A DNA stretch of 64,000 bases from an uncultured Oscillospiraceae bacterium (GTDB lineage Bacteria; Bacillota; Clostridia; Oscillospirales; Acutalibacteraceae), in contig URGJ01000005.1 of the NCBI GenBank assembly GCA_900547445.1, forward strand, positions 1 to 64,000. Reading direction: 5' to 3'. The position numbers were made by a program, and so were the translations under genes. Below the pieces are notes generated by a model that saw nothing but the letters and a program-made list of their open reading frames with translations, made no database searches and was not told the origin of the DNA. This document shows positions 18,925-26,601 of this stretch, in pieces; position 1 is the stretch's first letter, and every line of letters begins with the position of its first letter.

Positions 18925-20868
18925 TTAAGCAATCTCATTATTTACGTCTTCCGGTCTTTTAAATGTTGGAACAACACTTCGGAGAGCTTCTTTTGCAATC
19001 AGATCATCACCTGTATCACATGCATCTCTAAGTACATTAATCTTTTTATAGATTTCTTCTTTACTCAGTGCATTATCTCTTTCAATGAAAATCATACTGT
19101 TGTCTGTTTTATCGAGTTCTTCTGTCTTAACTAACAGTTCCTCATACAACTTTTCTCCTGGCCTTAATCCAGTTTCAACAATTTCAATTCCCTGGACACC
19201 AGATAAACGGATCATATTCTCTGCCAGATCCATAATCTTAACCGGTTGTCCCATATCCAGAACAAATAATTCTCCATTATTCGCAATCGCCCCACTCTGA
19301 AGAACAAGCTGTGAAGCCTCTGGAATTGTCATAAAGTATCTGATAATCCTCTTATCTGTAACAGTAACCGGACCCCCATTTGCGATCTGACGCTTAAACA
19401 ACGGAATAACTGATCCGGCACTGCCAAGTACATTTCCAAAACGTGTTGCACTGTATTTTACTTTTCCGTGTGTACTTGCACTCTGGACAATCATCTCGCA
19501 CATTCTCTTAGTTGCGCCCATAACATTTGTAGGATTAACTGCTTTATCCGTTGATACCATCATAAAGCGTTCTGCACCATACTCCTCACAAAGCTCTACC
19601 AGATTCTGTGTACCAAATACATTGTTGTAAATAGCTTCTACACAGTTATGCTCCATCAAAGGAACATGCTTATGAGCGGCTGCATTGATGATGATCTGCG
19701 GATGATATTTTTCAAATACTTTTTCCAGTGCTTTTCTATGCGTAATAGAGCAAATTTCAATCTGTAAATCCAGTTTATTTCCATAGGCAATCTTCAATTC
19801 CTGCTGAACATCATATGCACCATTCTCATAAATATCTAAGATAATGATTTTCTTCGGATTCATCTTTGCCAACTGTCTGCAAAGCTCTGATCCAATGGAA
19901 CCACCACCGCCAGTGATAAGTACTATCTTGTCTTTGTAGTAAGCATTTGTTCTTTCATCAGAAACCACTAATGGCTTTCTAAACAGAAGTTCTTCAATAT
20001 CAAATTCTCTAAGATGCCTCTTTCCACCTGCAGTGTACATGGTTGGATAATCGTAAACCTTTAACTTATATCCTGCGTTTTTGTAATATTCATAAAGAGC
20101 TTTCTTCTTTTCGGCATCCATAGATGGAATAGCAAAAATAATCTCCTGCACTTCAAACTCTCCTAACTTCTGAAGTGTTGCCTCATCTTCTGACCAAACT
20201 GGAATGTCATGAATTTCACGCCCAACTTTCTCTTTGTTTACATCAATAAATCCCCTTGGAATATAAGCTGCTTCTGAGTTATTCAAAAGTTCCTCCGCTA
20301 AACTGACTCCTACTCGACCAGCGCCAATAATTGCAACTTTGATTTTCTGAACTTCTTTTTCATTTCCTGCCTCTATACCAGAAAACATATGTAATAATGT
20401 AGAAAGAATTTTTCCTCTTGTTGTTTCCTGATTTCCGCACTTATATGCGTAGCGATACATCATACGAAGTGCTAAAGCCCCTAAGAGATTGAGGCAGACA
20501 AGCGAAAGCATTCTGGCAAATGTAATTTTTTGAACTGGAAGTAATAACTCCAGACACAGATAGGCAACAAAAGCAATAGAATCGGTAAACAGCAGCCGGA
20601 TATAACATTGTATCCCACCATATCTCCATACCTGCCCATATATTTTACCAATAAGACGTGCTACAAAAATACACAGTACAGAGAGGCATACTTGTTGAAG
20701 TATTCCTGTAGTTGATAACTTATCCATCCCTCCGTACAGCACCAACAGTATTACTGCTACTACTGCATACACAATCAAATCATACCCGACCAGCATCCAT
20801 CTGATATTTGGCGTACTGTTCTGCTTTGTACGATTCATGTTCATATTATTCTCATTCGCTCTATTCAT
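18925..20868 (-). CDS. Membrane-bound NDP-sugar 4,6-dehydratase (copy 1), PglF/WbpM/EpsC family
   Basis: A 647-residue protein: four membrane helices in the first 140 residues, a sensor-like Rossmann domain (VAIIGAGRVG at 178-187), then the extended SDR catalytic domain with LITGGGGSIGSE (317-328). The active site has the Ser/Thr-Asp-Lys set STDK (439-442) and, in place of the usual YxxxK tyrosine, Met450 followed by Lys454 (MGATK), as in the FlaA1/PglF/WbpM branch. It forms UDP-4-keto-6-deoxy-GlcNAc, the precursor of bacillosamine and possibly legionaminic acid. Translation starts at ATG 20868, 6 nt after a run of nine G that serves as its Shine-Dalgarno. Confidence 0.9.
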   Translation of the reverse strand: MNRANENNMNMNRTKQNSTPNIRWMLVGYDLIVYAVVAVILLVLYGGMDKLSTTGILQQVCLSVLCIFVARLIGKIYGQVWRYGGIQCYIRLLFTDSIAFVAYLCLELLLPVQKITFARMLSLVCLNLLGALALRMMYRYAYKCGNQETTRGKILSTLLHMFSGIEAGNEKEVQKIKVAIIGAGRVGVSLAEELLNNSEAAYIPRGFIDVNKEKVGREIHDIPVWSEDEATLQKLGEFEVQEIIFAIPSMDAEKKKALYEYYKNAGYKLKVYDYPTMYTAGGKRHLREFDIEELLFRKPLVVSDERTNAYYKDKIVLITGGGGSIGSELCRQLAKMNPKKIIILDIYENGAYDVQQELKIAYGNKLDLQIEICSITHRKALEKVFEKYHPQIIINAAAHKHVPLMEHNCVEAIYNNVFGTQNLVELCEEYGAERFMMVSTDKAVNPTNVMGATKRMCEMIVQSASTHGKVKYSATRFGNVLGSAGSVIPLFKRQIANGGPVTVTDKRIIRYFMTIPEASQLVLQSGAIANNGELFVLDMGQPVKIMDLAENMIRLSGVQGIEIVETGLRPGEKLYEELLVKTEELDKTDNSMIFIERDNALSKEEIYKKINVLRDACDTGDDLIAKEALRSVVPTFKRPEDVNNEIA

Positions 20869-20874
20869 TGTTTA

Positions 20875-20883
20875 CCCCCCCCC
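20875..20883 (-). promoter_or_regulatory. G9 tract acting as the dehydratase ribosome binding site (copy 1)
   Basis: Nine G on the coding strand, then TAAACA and the ATG at 20868. No other Shine-Dalgarno is present. Just upstream CCCACCC could pair with part of the G run across a 9-nt loop and hide it, with one mismatch. Tract length would alter SD strength, spacing and pairing. Confidence 0.7.
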
Positions 20884-20935
20884 ACGAAAATTGGGTGGGT
20901 TTCATCCTTTCATAATTCTTTTTCAATTTTGTGGT

Positions 20936-21445
20936 TTACTTCTTTTCAAGTGGTGTAAACAAAACAGTTCCCTGTTCTGTTTTAGTTCCCATTTCAAGTA
21001 CACTTGTTGATTTCACAATCGTTCCAGATTTTAATGTACAGCTATCTCCAATAAAGCTATATGGCTCCACTACTGTATTAGCACCTATAACTGTTGCCTG
21101 ACCGATAATGCTTCCACAACCAACAACTGCTCTCGGCTCAACAATGCAACCAGGCATTAAGTTAGCTGATGGAGAAATTGTAGAATCCATATGGAATAAA
21201 ACCGGAATATTATAAAGTGCTTCTAATTTCTTATTCCATTCAAGTCTTTTTGCACCATCATCACATGCAGCTATTGCACAGTTATATTCGGGATAAAAAG
21301 TTTCTGCTTCTTCCAGTTTTCCAATAGCACCTTCTCTGTCGTTATCTACAAAGGAGATTTCTTCAAAGCAACCCATTGACTCTGCTATCTCTTTCACATA
21401 ATCTCCATATCTTTTAGAGGCTACAATTAATAATTTTCTTCCCAT
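20936..21445 (-). CDS. PglD/EpsM-like UDP-amino-sugar acetyltransferase (copy 1)
   Basis: About 169 residues. The N-terminal part (LLIVASKRYGDYVKEIAES) is a PglD-type nucleotide-sugar fold lacking the usual GAGGH glycine loop, and the C-terminal half (about 80-160) is a beta-helix (ISPSANLMPGCIVEPRAVVG, IGANTVVEPYSFIG). It would acetylate the 4-amino group to give UDP-diNAc-bacillosamine. The ATG at 21445 is preferred over one six codons upstream because GAGGAG lies about 10 nt before it. It is the first gene of the operon, behind a leader of roughly 200 nt. Shorter than the 200-odd residues usual for the family. Confidence 0.75.
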   Translation of the reverse strand: MGRKLLIVASKRYGDYVKEIAESMGCFEEISFVDNDREGAIGKLEEAETFYPEYNCAIAACDDGAKRLEWNKKLEALYNIPVLFHMDSTISPSANLMPGCIVEPRAVVGCGSIIGQATVIGANTVVEPYSFIGDSCTLKSGTIVKSTSVLEMGTKTEQGTVLFTPLEKK

Positions 21446-21503
21446 TTTCAACACACTCCTCATAATTATTTATTTTTATTAGGTAAGCTCTTCAACACGA
21501 CGA

Positions 21504-21547
21504 CTAGCCTGTGAATGTTCTTATTAAAAAGATCATTCGCAGGCTAG
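21504..21547 (-). promoter_or_regulatory. Long hairpin in the polysaccharide operon leader (copy 1)
   Basis: Positions 504-520 and 531-547 (within the 21 kb block) form a 17-position stem with two mismatches and a 10-nt loop (CTAGCCTG pairs with CAGGCTAG at its base). It lies about 60 nt upstream of the first gene, with no U run after it, so it is not a standard terminator. An AAGGAGG sequence sits just upstream of the stem. A leader RNA recognition element is possible. Confidence 0.6.
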
Positions 21548-21663
21548 GTCAAACCTCCTTATCATAATTTTTCAGCTTATAGTGTGGGTCAAAATAAGCA
21601 TCCAAGAAACCATTCACTTTTCGCAGTTTCGCAACTTACTCGACACAACCATACAGAAAAATT

Positions 21664-21672
21664 ATCATAACA
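21664..21672 (-). promoter_or_regulatory. Possible extended -10 promoter for the operon (copy 1)
   Basis: On the minus strand TG-T-TATGAT forms an extended -10; no convincing -35 is visible. A second -10-like TATAAT lies at 21730-21735, beside the repeat joint. Either would give a leader of about 210-280 nt. Confidence 0.4.
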
Positions 21673-21680
21673 AAATTCGA

Positions 21681-22115
21681 CTAAGCCAGCGAAACCCTTG
21701 TAAAATCAAGGTTTTTCTTGGTTGTCCCTATTATACCGCTATCTCCATTTAAAATGCAAAATGCTTCTGGCAGTTCATCCAAAGAGGTAGATCTAAGCCA
21801 TGCACCAAATTTTGTCAGACGCACTTCATCGGGCAGCAAGTTTCCCTCTGCATCTTTCTTGTCTGTCATAGTCCGAAATTTATACATTTTAAAAATTCGT
21901 TCTTTTCCCGTTTTCGGATCAATCAGTCCAGGTCTATATTGAGTAAACAACACTGGACTTCCCAGTTTGATTCGAACCAGCAGAGCGATGATTGCATACA
22001 GCCAACAGAATACAATAATTGCCAATCCAGAGCAAAAAATATCAATCGCTCTTTTTATGTATCTTTCGTAAAATCCCATTTTACGGTACAATTTATGATT
22101 TTTTTCTTTCTTCAT
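21681..22115 (-). pseudogene. Truncated second copy of the initiating sugar phosphotransferase
   Basis: Codons 1-124 match the intact gene at 16817-17563, through the catalytic Asp-Glu pair; at 21745 the sequence switches to the leader of copy 1, adding about 20 unrelated residues before a stop. The C-terminal half, including the PRPQL and PGLSGLAQVSGRN segments needed for activity, is missing. It is the product of the 4.55-kb duplication and is very unlikely to work. Confidence 0.92.
21692..21715. repeat. Palindrome with 6-nt centre, recombination-core-like (copy 1)
   Basis: AAACCCTTG and CAAGGTTTT flank TAAAAT, giving nine-base arms with one mismatch. The layout resembles a tyrosine-recombinase core site, but it could equally be a leader hairpin. 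It lies about 30 bp from the repeat joint. Confidence 0.35.
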
Positions 22116-22137
22116 AAATCTCTCCTAAAACACTTCC

Positions 22138-23421
22138 TTATTCAAAGCAAGCCTTTATTACTTCAATAATTCTATCCTGCTGCTCTGCTGTCATTTTATT
22201 GTCACTTGGCAGACATAATCCTCTTGTGAAAATATCCATACCTACATCAGCTACTCCGCCTGCAATATACGCATTTGATCTGGCACGTCCGTTTCCATCT
22301 CTGACAACAAATGGATTCAAACGATAAATCGGCTGCATATGCATTGGTTTCCAAATTGGACGCCCCTCAGCATTAATAGATGCAATCGCTTCCAGAATCT
22401 CTGTCGGGCAAGACTTTCCTGTTTCTTTTACATAGCACACATCCTGCTCGCCACGAACCTGTTTGCACATGGCTTCCTTATTAATAATCAGACAAGACAG
22501 CCAATAGTTTGGTTCAGAGTTTTCCAGATCCATTGGATTCATAGATACCGGCAGTCCTTTTAAGCCCTCTTTATATCTCTCATAAATTGCTTTCTTCTGT
22601 GCAATATGTTCTTTCAGGTAAGGGAACTGTCCACGAACAACACCAGCAACCACATTACTCATACGATAGTTGTATCCCAGTTCTTCATGCTGATACCATG
22701 CAGCATTTTCCCTCGCCTGAGTAGACCATTTACGAACCTTATTTGCTGCTTCTTCATCATCTGTCAGGAAGCATCCACCAGCACTGCCGGTAATGATCTT
22801 ATTTCCATTAAAAGAAATAGTGTTATATTTTCCAAATGTACCTGTCTGCACGCCTTTATATGTAGCTCCCATAGATTCTGCTGCATCTTCTACTAAAATG
22901 GCACCATGCTTTTTAATGATTGCATTTAACTCATCTACTTTACCAGGTGTACCATACAAATGTGCAACCACAACTACTTTTGTATCTGGATAAATTTCAA
23001 ATGCTTTTTCTAACGCAACCGGATCCATATTCCAAGTATCATACTCTGTATCAATAAATACAGGTTCTCCGCCTTCGTAGACTACCGGATTTACAGTTGC
23101 ATCAAATGTCATATCAGAACAAAATACTTTTTTCCCTTCTAATGCACCATGTCCAACTTTCGGCATTCCATATGCTTCAATACCAGCCAATTTCATTGCA
23201 AGATGAAGTGACGCTGTTCCTGCTGATAATGCAACTGCGTATTTGCAGCCGATATATTCACATGCCATTCTTTCTACTTCATTGATATTCTTACCAACTG
23301 TGGACATCCAGTTTGTTTCATACGCTTCTTTCACATATTCAATTTCCAGACCATGCATGGTTGGGCTGCTCAACCATACTTTAGACTCAAATTTTTCAAA
23401 TTTATTATTTTCTTTAAACAT
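22138..23421 (-). CDS. DegT/DnrJ/EryC1 sugar aminotransferase (copy 2)
   Basis: The same 427-residue protein as at 17586-18869, with the same Lys208 Schiff-base motif and flanking spacing. If the duplication is real, the cell carries two functional genes for this step. It is followed by the truncated transferase copy rather than the complete one. Confidence 0.9.
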   Translation of the reverse strand: MFKENNKFEKFESKVWLSSPTMHGLEIEYVKEAYETNWMSTVGKNINEVERMACEYIGCKYAVALSAGTASLHLAMKLAGIEAYGMPKVGHGALEGKKVFCSDMTFDATVNPVVYEGGEPVFIDTEYDTWNMDPVALEKAFEIYPDTKVVVVAHLYGTPGKVDELNAIIKKHGAILVEDAAESMGATYKGVQTGTFGKYNTISFNGNKIITGSAGGCFLTDDEEAANKVRKWSTQARENAAWYQHEELGYNYRMSNVVAGVVRGQFPYLKEHIAQKKAIYERYKEGLKGLPVSMNPMDLENSEPNYWLSCLIINKEAMCKQVRGEQDVCYVKETGKSCPTEILEAIASINAEGRPIWKPMHMQPIYRLNPFVVRDGNGRARSNAYIAGGVADVGMDIFTRGLCLPSDNKMTAEQQDRIIEVIKACFE

Positions 23422-23476
23422 AACTTTCTACCTCTTTTCGCCTAATCTCATTTTTTCAGAATGTATTAACTTGTTA

Positions 23477-25420
23477 TTAAGCAATCTCATTATTTACGTC
23501 TTCCGGTCTTTTAAATGTTGGAACAACACTTCGGAGAGCTTCTTTTGCAATCAGATCATCACCTGTATCACATGCATCTCTAAGTACATTAATCTTTTTA
23601 TAGATTTCTTCTTTACTCAGTGCATTATCTCTTTCAATGAAAATCATACTGTTGTCTGTTTTATCGAGTTCTTCTGTCTTAACTAACAGTTCCTCATACA
23701 ACTTTTCTCCTGGCCTTAATCCAGTTTCAACAATTTCAATTCCCTGGACACCAGATAAACGGATCATATTCTCTGCCAGATCCATAATCTTAACCGGTTG
23801 TCCCATATCCAGAACAAATAATTCTCCATTATTCGCAATCGCCCCACTCTGAAGAACAAGCTGTGAAGCCTCTGGAATTGTCATAAAGTATCTGATAATC
23901 CTCTTATCTGTAACAGTAACCGGACCCCCATTTGCGATCTGACGCTTAAACAACGGAATAACTGATCCGGCACTGCCAAGTACATTTCCAAAACGTGTTG
24001 CACTGTATTTTACTTTTCCGTGTGTACTTGCACTCTGGACAATCATCTCGCACATTCTCTTAGTTGCGCCCATAACATTTGTAGGATTAACTGCTTTATC
24101 CGTTGATACCATCATAAAGCGTTCTGCACCATACTCCTCACAAAGCTCTACCAGATTCTGTGTACCAAATACATTGTTGTAAATAGCTTCTACACAGTTA
24201 TGCTCCATCAAAGGAACATGCTTATGAGCGGCTGCATTGATGATGATCTGCGGATGATATTTTTCAAATACTTTTTCCAGTGCTTTTCTATGCGTAATAG
24301 AGCAAATTTCAATCTGTAAATCCAGTTTATTTCCATAGGCAATCTTCAATTCCTGCTGAACATCATATGCACCATTCTCATAAATATCTAAGATAATGAT
24401 TTTCTTCGGATTCATCTTTGCCAACTGTCTGCAAAGCTCTGATCCAATGGAACCACCACCGCCAGTGATAAGTACTATCTTGTCTTTGTAGTAAGCATTT
24501 GTTCTTTCATCAGAAACCACTAATGGCTTTCTAAACAGAAGTTCTTCAATATCAAATTCTCTAAGATGCCTCTTTCCACCTGCAGTGTACATGGTTGGAT
24601 AATCGTAAACCTTTAACTTATATCCTGCGTTTTTGTAATATTCATAAAGAGCTTTCTTCTTTTCGGCATCCATAGATGGAATAGCAAAAATAATCTCCTG
24701 CACTTCAAACTCTCCTAACTTCTGAAGTGTTGCCTCATCTTCTGACCAAACTGGAATGTCATGAATTTCACGCCCAACTTTCTCTTTGTTTACATCAATA
24801 AATCCCCTTGGAATATAAGCTGCTTCTGAGTTATTCAAAAGTTCCTCCGCTAAACTGACTCCTACTCGACCAGCGCCAATAATTGCAACTTTGATTTTCT
24901 GAACTTCTTTTTCATTTCCTGCCTCTATACCAGAAAACATATGTAATAATGTAGAAAGAATTTTTCCTCTTGTTGTTTCCTGATTTCCGCACTTATATGC
25001 GTAGCGATACATCATACGAAGTGCTAAAGCCCCTAAGAGATTGAGGCAGACAAGCGAAAGCATTCTGGCAAATGTAATTTTTTGAACTGGAAGTAATAAC
25101 TCCAGACACAGATAGGCAACAAAAGCAATAGAATCGGTAAACAGCAGCCGGATATAACATTGTATCCCACCATATCTCCATACCTGCCCATATATTTTAC
25201 CAATAAGACGTGCTACAAAAATACACAGTACAGAGAGGCATACTTGTTGAAGTATTCCTGTAGTTGATAACTTATCCATCCCTCCGTACAGCACCAACAG
25301 TATTACTGCTACTACTGCATACACAATCAAATCATACCCGACCAGCATCCATCTGATATTTGGCGTACTGTTCTGCTTTGTACGATTCATGTTCATATTA
25401 TTCTCATTCGCTCTATTCAT
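23477..25420 (-). CDS. Membrane-bound NDP-sugar 4,6-dehydratase (copy 2)
   Basis: The same 647-residue protein as at 18925-20868, with four N-terminal membrane helices, the second Rossmann domain, and the SDR domain with the MxxxK active-site variant. It uses the same G9 ribosome binding site at 25427-25435. Confidence 0.9.
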   Translation of the reverse strand: MNRANENNMNMNRTKQNSTPNIRWMLVGYDLIVYAVVAVILLVLYGGMDKLSTTGILQQVCLSVLCIFVARLIGKIYGQVWRYGGIQCYIRLLFTDSIAFVAYLCLELLLPVQKITFARMLSLVCLNLLGALALRMMYRYAYKCGNQETTRGKILSTLLHMFSGIEAGNEKEVQKIKVAIIGAGRVGVSLAEELLNNSEAAYIPRGFIDVNKEKVGREIHDIPVWSEDEATLQKLGEFEVQEIIFAIPSMDAEKKKALYEYYKNAGYKLKVYDYPTMYTAGGKRHLREFDIEELLFRKPLVVSDERTNAYYKDKIVLITGGGGSIGSELCRQLAKMNPKKIIILDIYENGAYDVQQELKIAYGNKLDLQIEICSITHRKALEKVFEKYHPQIIINAAAHKHVPLMEHNCVEAIYNNVFGTQNLVELCEEYGAERFMMVSTDKAVNPTNVMGATKRMCEMIVQSASTHGKVKYSATRFGNVLGSAGSVIPLFKRQIANGGPVTVTDKRIIRYFMTIPEASQLVLQSGAIANNGELFVLDMGQPVKIMDLAENMIRLSGVQGIEIVETGLRPGEKLYEELLVKTEELDKTDNSMIFIERDNALSKEEIYKKINVLRDACDTGDDLIAKEALRSVVPTFKRPEDVNNEIA

Positions 25421-25426
25421 TGTTTA

Positions 25427-25435
25427 CCCCCCCCC
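25427..25435 (-). promoter_or_regulatory. G9 tract acting as the dehydratase ribosome binding site (copy 2)
   Basis: Same nine-G run, 6 nt before the ATG at 25420. Its length matches copy 1 exactly, which argues for a very recent duplication or an assembly artefact, since such tracts usually drift. Confidence 0.7.
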
Positions 25436-25487
25436 ACGAAAATTGGGTGGGTTTCATCCTTTCATAATTCTTTTTCAATTTTGTGGT

Positions 25488-25997
25488 TTACTTCTTTTCA
25501 AGTGGTGTAAACAAAACAGTTCCCTGTTCTGTTTTAGTTCCCATTTCAAGTACACTTGTTGATTTCACAATCGTTCCAGATTTTAATGTACAGCTATCTC
25601 CAATAAAGCTATATGGCTCCACTACTGTATTAGCACCTATAACTGTTGCCTGACCGATAATGCTTCCACAACCAACAACTGCTCTCGGCTCAACAATGCA
25701 ACCAGGCATTAAGTTAGCTGATGGAGAAATTGTAGAATCCATATGGAATAAAACCGGAATATTATAAAGTGCTTCTAATTTCTTATTCCATTCAAGTCTT
25801 TTTGCACCATCATCACATGCAGCTATTGCACAGTTATATTCGGGATAAAAAGTTTCTGCTTCTTCCAGTTTTCCAATAGCACCTTCTCTGTCGTTATCTA
25901 CAAAGGAGATTTCTTCAAAGCAACCCATTGACTCTGCTATCTCTTTCACATAATCTCCATATCTTTTAGAGGCTACAATTAATAATTTTCTTCCCAT
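25488..25997 (-). CDS. PglD/EpsM-like UDP-amino-sugar acetyltransferase (copy 2)
   Basis: The same protein as at 20936-21445, with the start chosen at the second ATG (25997) for the same GAGGAG signal. It is the first gene downstream of the rlmH boundary, behind the second copy of the leader. Confidence 0.75.
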   Translation of the reverse strand: MGRKLLIVASKRYGDYVKEIAESMGCFEEISFVDNDREGAIGKLEEAETFYPEYNCAIAACDDGAKRLEWNKKLEALYNIPVLFHMDSTISPSANLMPGCIVEPRAVVGCGSIIGQATVIGANTVVEPYSFIGDSCTLKSGTIVKSTSVLEMGTKTEQGTVLFTPLEKK

Positions 25998-26055
25998 TTT
26001 CAACACACTCCTCATAATTATTTATTTTTATTAGGTAAGCTCTTCAACACGACGA

Positions 26056-26099
26056 CTAGCCTGTGAATGTTCTTATTAAAAAGATCATTCGCAGGCTAG
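26056..26099 (-). promoter_or_regulatory. Long hairpin in the polysaccharide operon leader (copy 2)
   Basis: Same 17-position stem as at 21504-21547. The accompanying extended -10 (26216-26224) and TATAAT (26282-26287) are also present. Confidence 0.6.
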
Positions 26100-26215
26100 G
26101 TCAAACCTCCTTATCATAATTTTTCAGCTTATAGTGTGGGTCAAAATAAGCATCCAAGAAACCATTCACTTTTCGCAGTTTCGCAACTTACTCGACACAA
26201 CCATACAGAAAAATT

Positions 26216-26224
26216 ATCATAACA
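26216..26224 (-). promoter_or_regulatory. Possible extended -10 promoter for the operon (copy 2)
   Basis: TG-T-TATGAT on the minus strand, same as copy 1 at 21664-21672, without a clear -35. Confidence 0.4.
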
Positions 26225-26232
26225 AAATTCGA

Positions 26233-26601
26233 CTAAGCCAGCGAAACCCTTGTAAAATCAAGGTTTTTCTTGGTTGTCCCTATTATACCGCTATCTCCCC
26301 GTCCGATATTCATTTTCCCCTCCAGCATCTCGGCAAATTCCTCGCTTGAAAGCTGTTTGCCCTCAATACAAAGCGGCACAACAAAATCGCCCGCAGGAAT
26401 TTTTTTAGCGATAAGCTCGGCTTCTCTGCAGAGCGCGGCGCTTATTTCGGCGGGAGATGGCTTTTCGGGCAGTCTTACGGGGTCAAGCTCTATAATCTTA
26501 AGGTCGCAAAATACTCCGAGGCGCTTGATATATTCATCCGCCGCTTCCTTCAAATATTTTTCCTTAAGGCTTGCGAGGGCAATAACGGTTATTTTCATCA
26601 T
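26233..26601 (-). pseudogene. rlmH: 23S rRNA (pseudouridine1915-N3)-methyltransferase, 3' part lost
   Basis: RlmH is normally about 155-160 residues and methylates pseudouridine 1915 of 23S rRNA as a dimer. Residues 1-101 here are a normal RlmH N-terminus (KITVIALASLKEKYLKEAADEY, then LCIEGKQLSSEEFAEML near 78-94). At 26298 the sequence becomes identical to the polysaccharide leader and stops after about 20 foreign residues. The SAM-binding glycine loop and the C-terminal HQLxR and EQIYRA segments of the trefoil knot are absent, so the product would be inactive. The ATG overlaps the stop of the upstream MBL gene (ATGA). Cause: insertion, rearrangement or a chimeric assembly. Confidence 0.9.
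26244..26267. repeat. Palindrome with 6-nt centre beside the rlmH boundary (copy 2)
   Basis: Second copy of the 21692-21715 palindrome, about 31 bp from the point where rlmH sequence ends. Confidence 0.35.

Larger units (their letters stand above)
17193..21746 (-). repeat. Tandem direct repeat, copy 1 (4.55 kb)
   Basis: Contains the 5' half of the initiating transferase gene, the aminotransferase, the dehydratase, the PglD-like gene and the leader. Every position compared matches copy 2 at an offset of 4,552 bp, including the G9 tract and all non-coding sequence. The two copies share two bases (CC) at the internal joint. Confidence 0.95.
21745..26298 (-). repeat. Tandem direct repeat, copy 2 (4.55 kb)
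   Basis: Second copy of 17193-21746. Its right edge, 26298, is exactly where polysaccharide-locus sequence meets rlmH; its left edge is the internal joint in the initiating transferase gene. Confidence 0.95.

Noticed and set aside
18691..19134. Open frame of about 147 codons opposite the aminotransferase and dehydratase genes (also at 23243-23686)
   Set aside because: Entirely antisense to well-supported genes, low-complexity hydrophobic translation, no ribosome binding site; a shadow frame.
1..26298. Transposase or insertion sequence explaining the duplication
   Set aside because: No transposase frame or terminal inverted repeats were found; the joint has only two shared bases.
26233..26601. 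SCCmec-like integration at rlmH
   Set aside because: SCC elements insert at the extreme 3' end and leave RlmH intact; here the gene is cut at codon 101, and no ccr recombinase or insertion-site repeat is visible.
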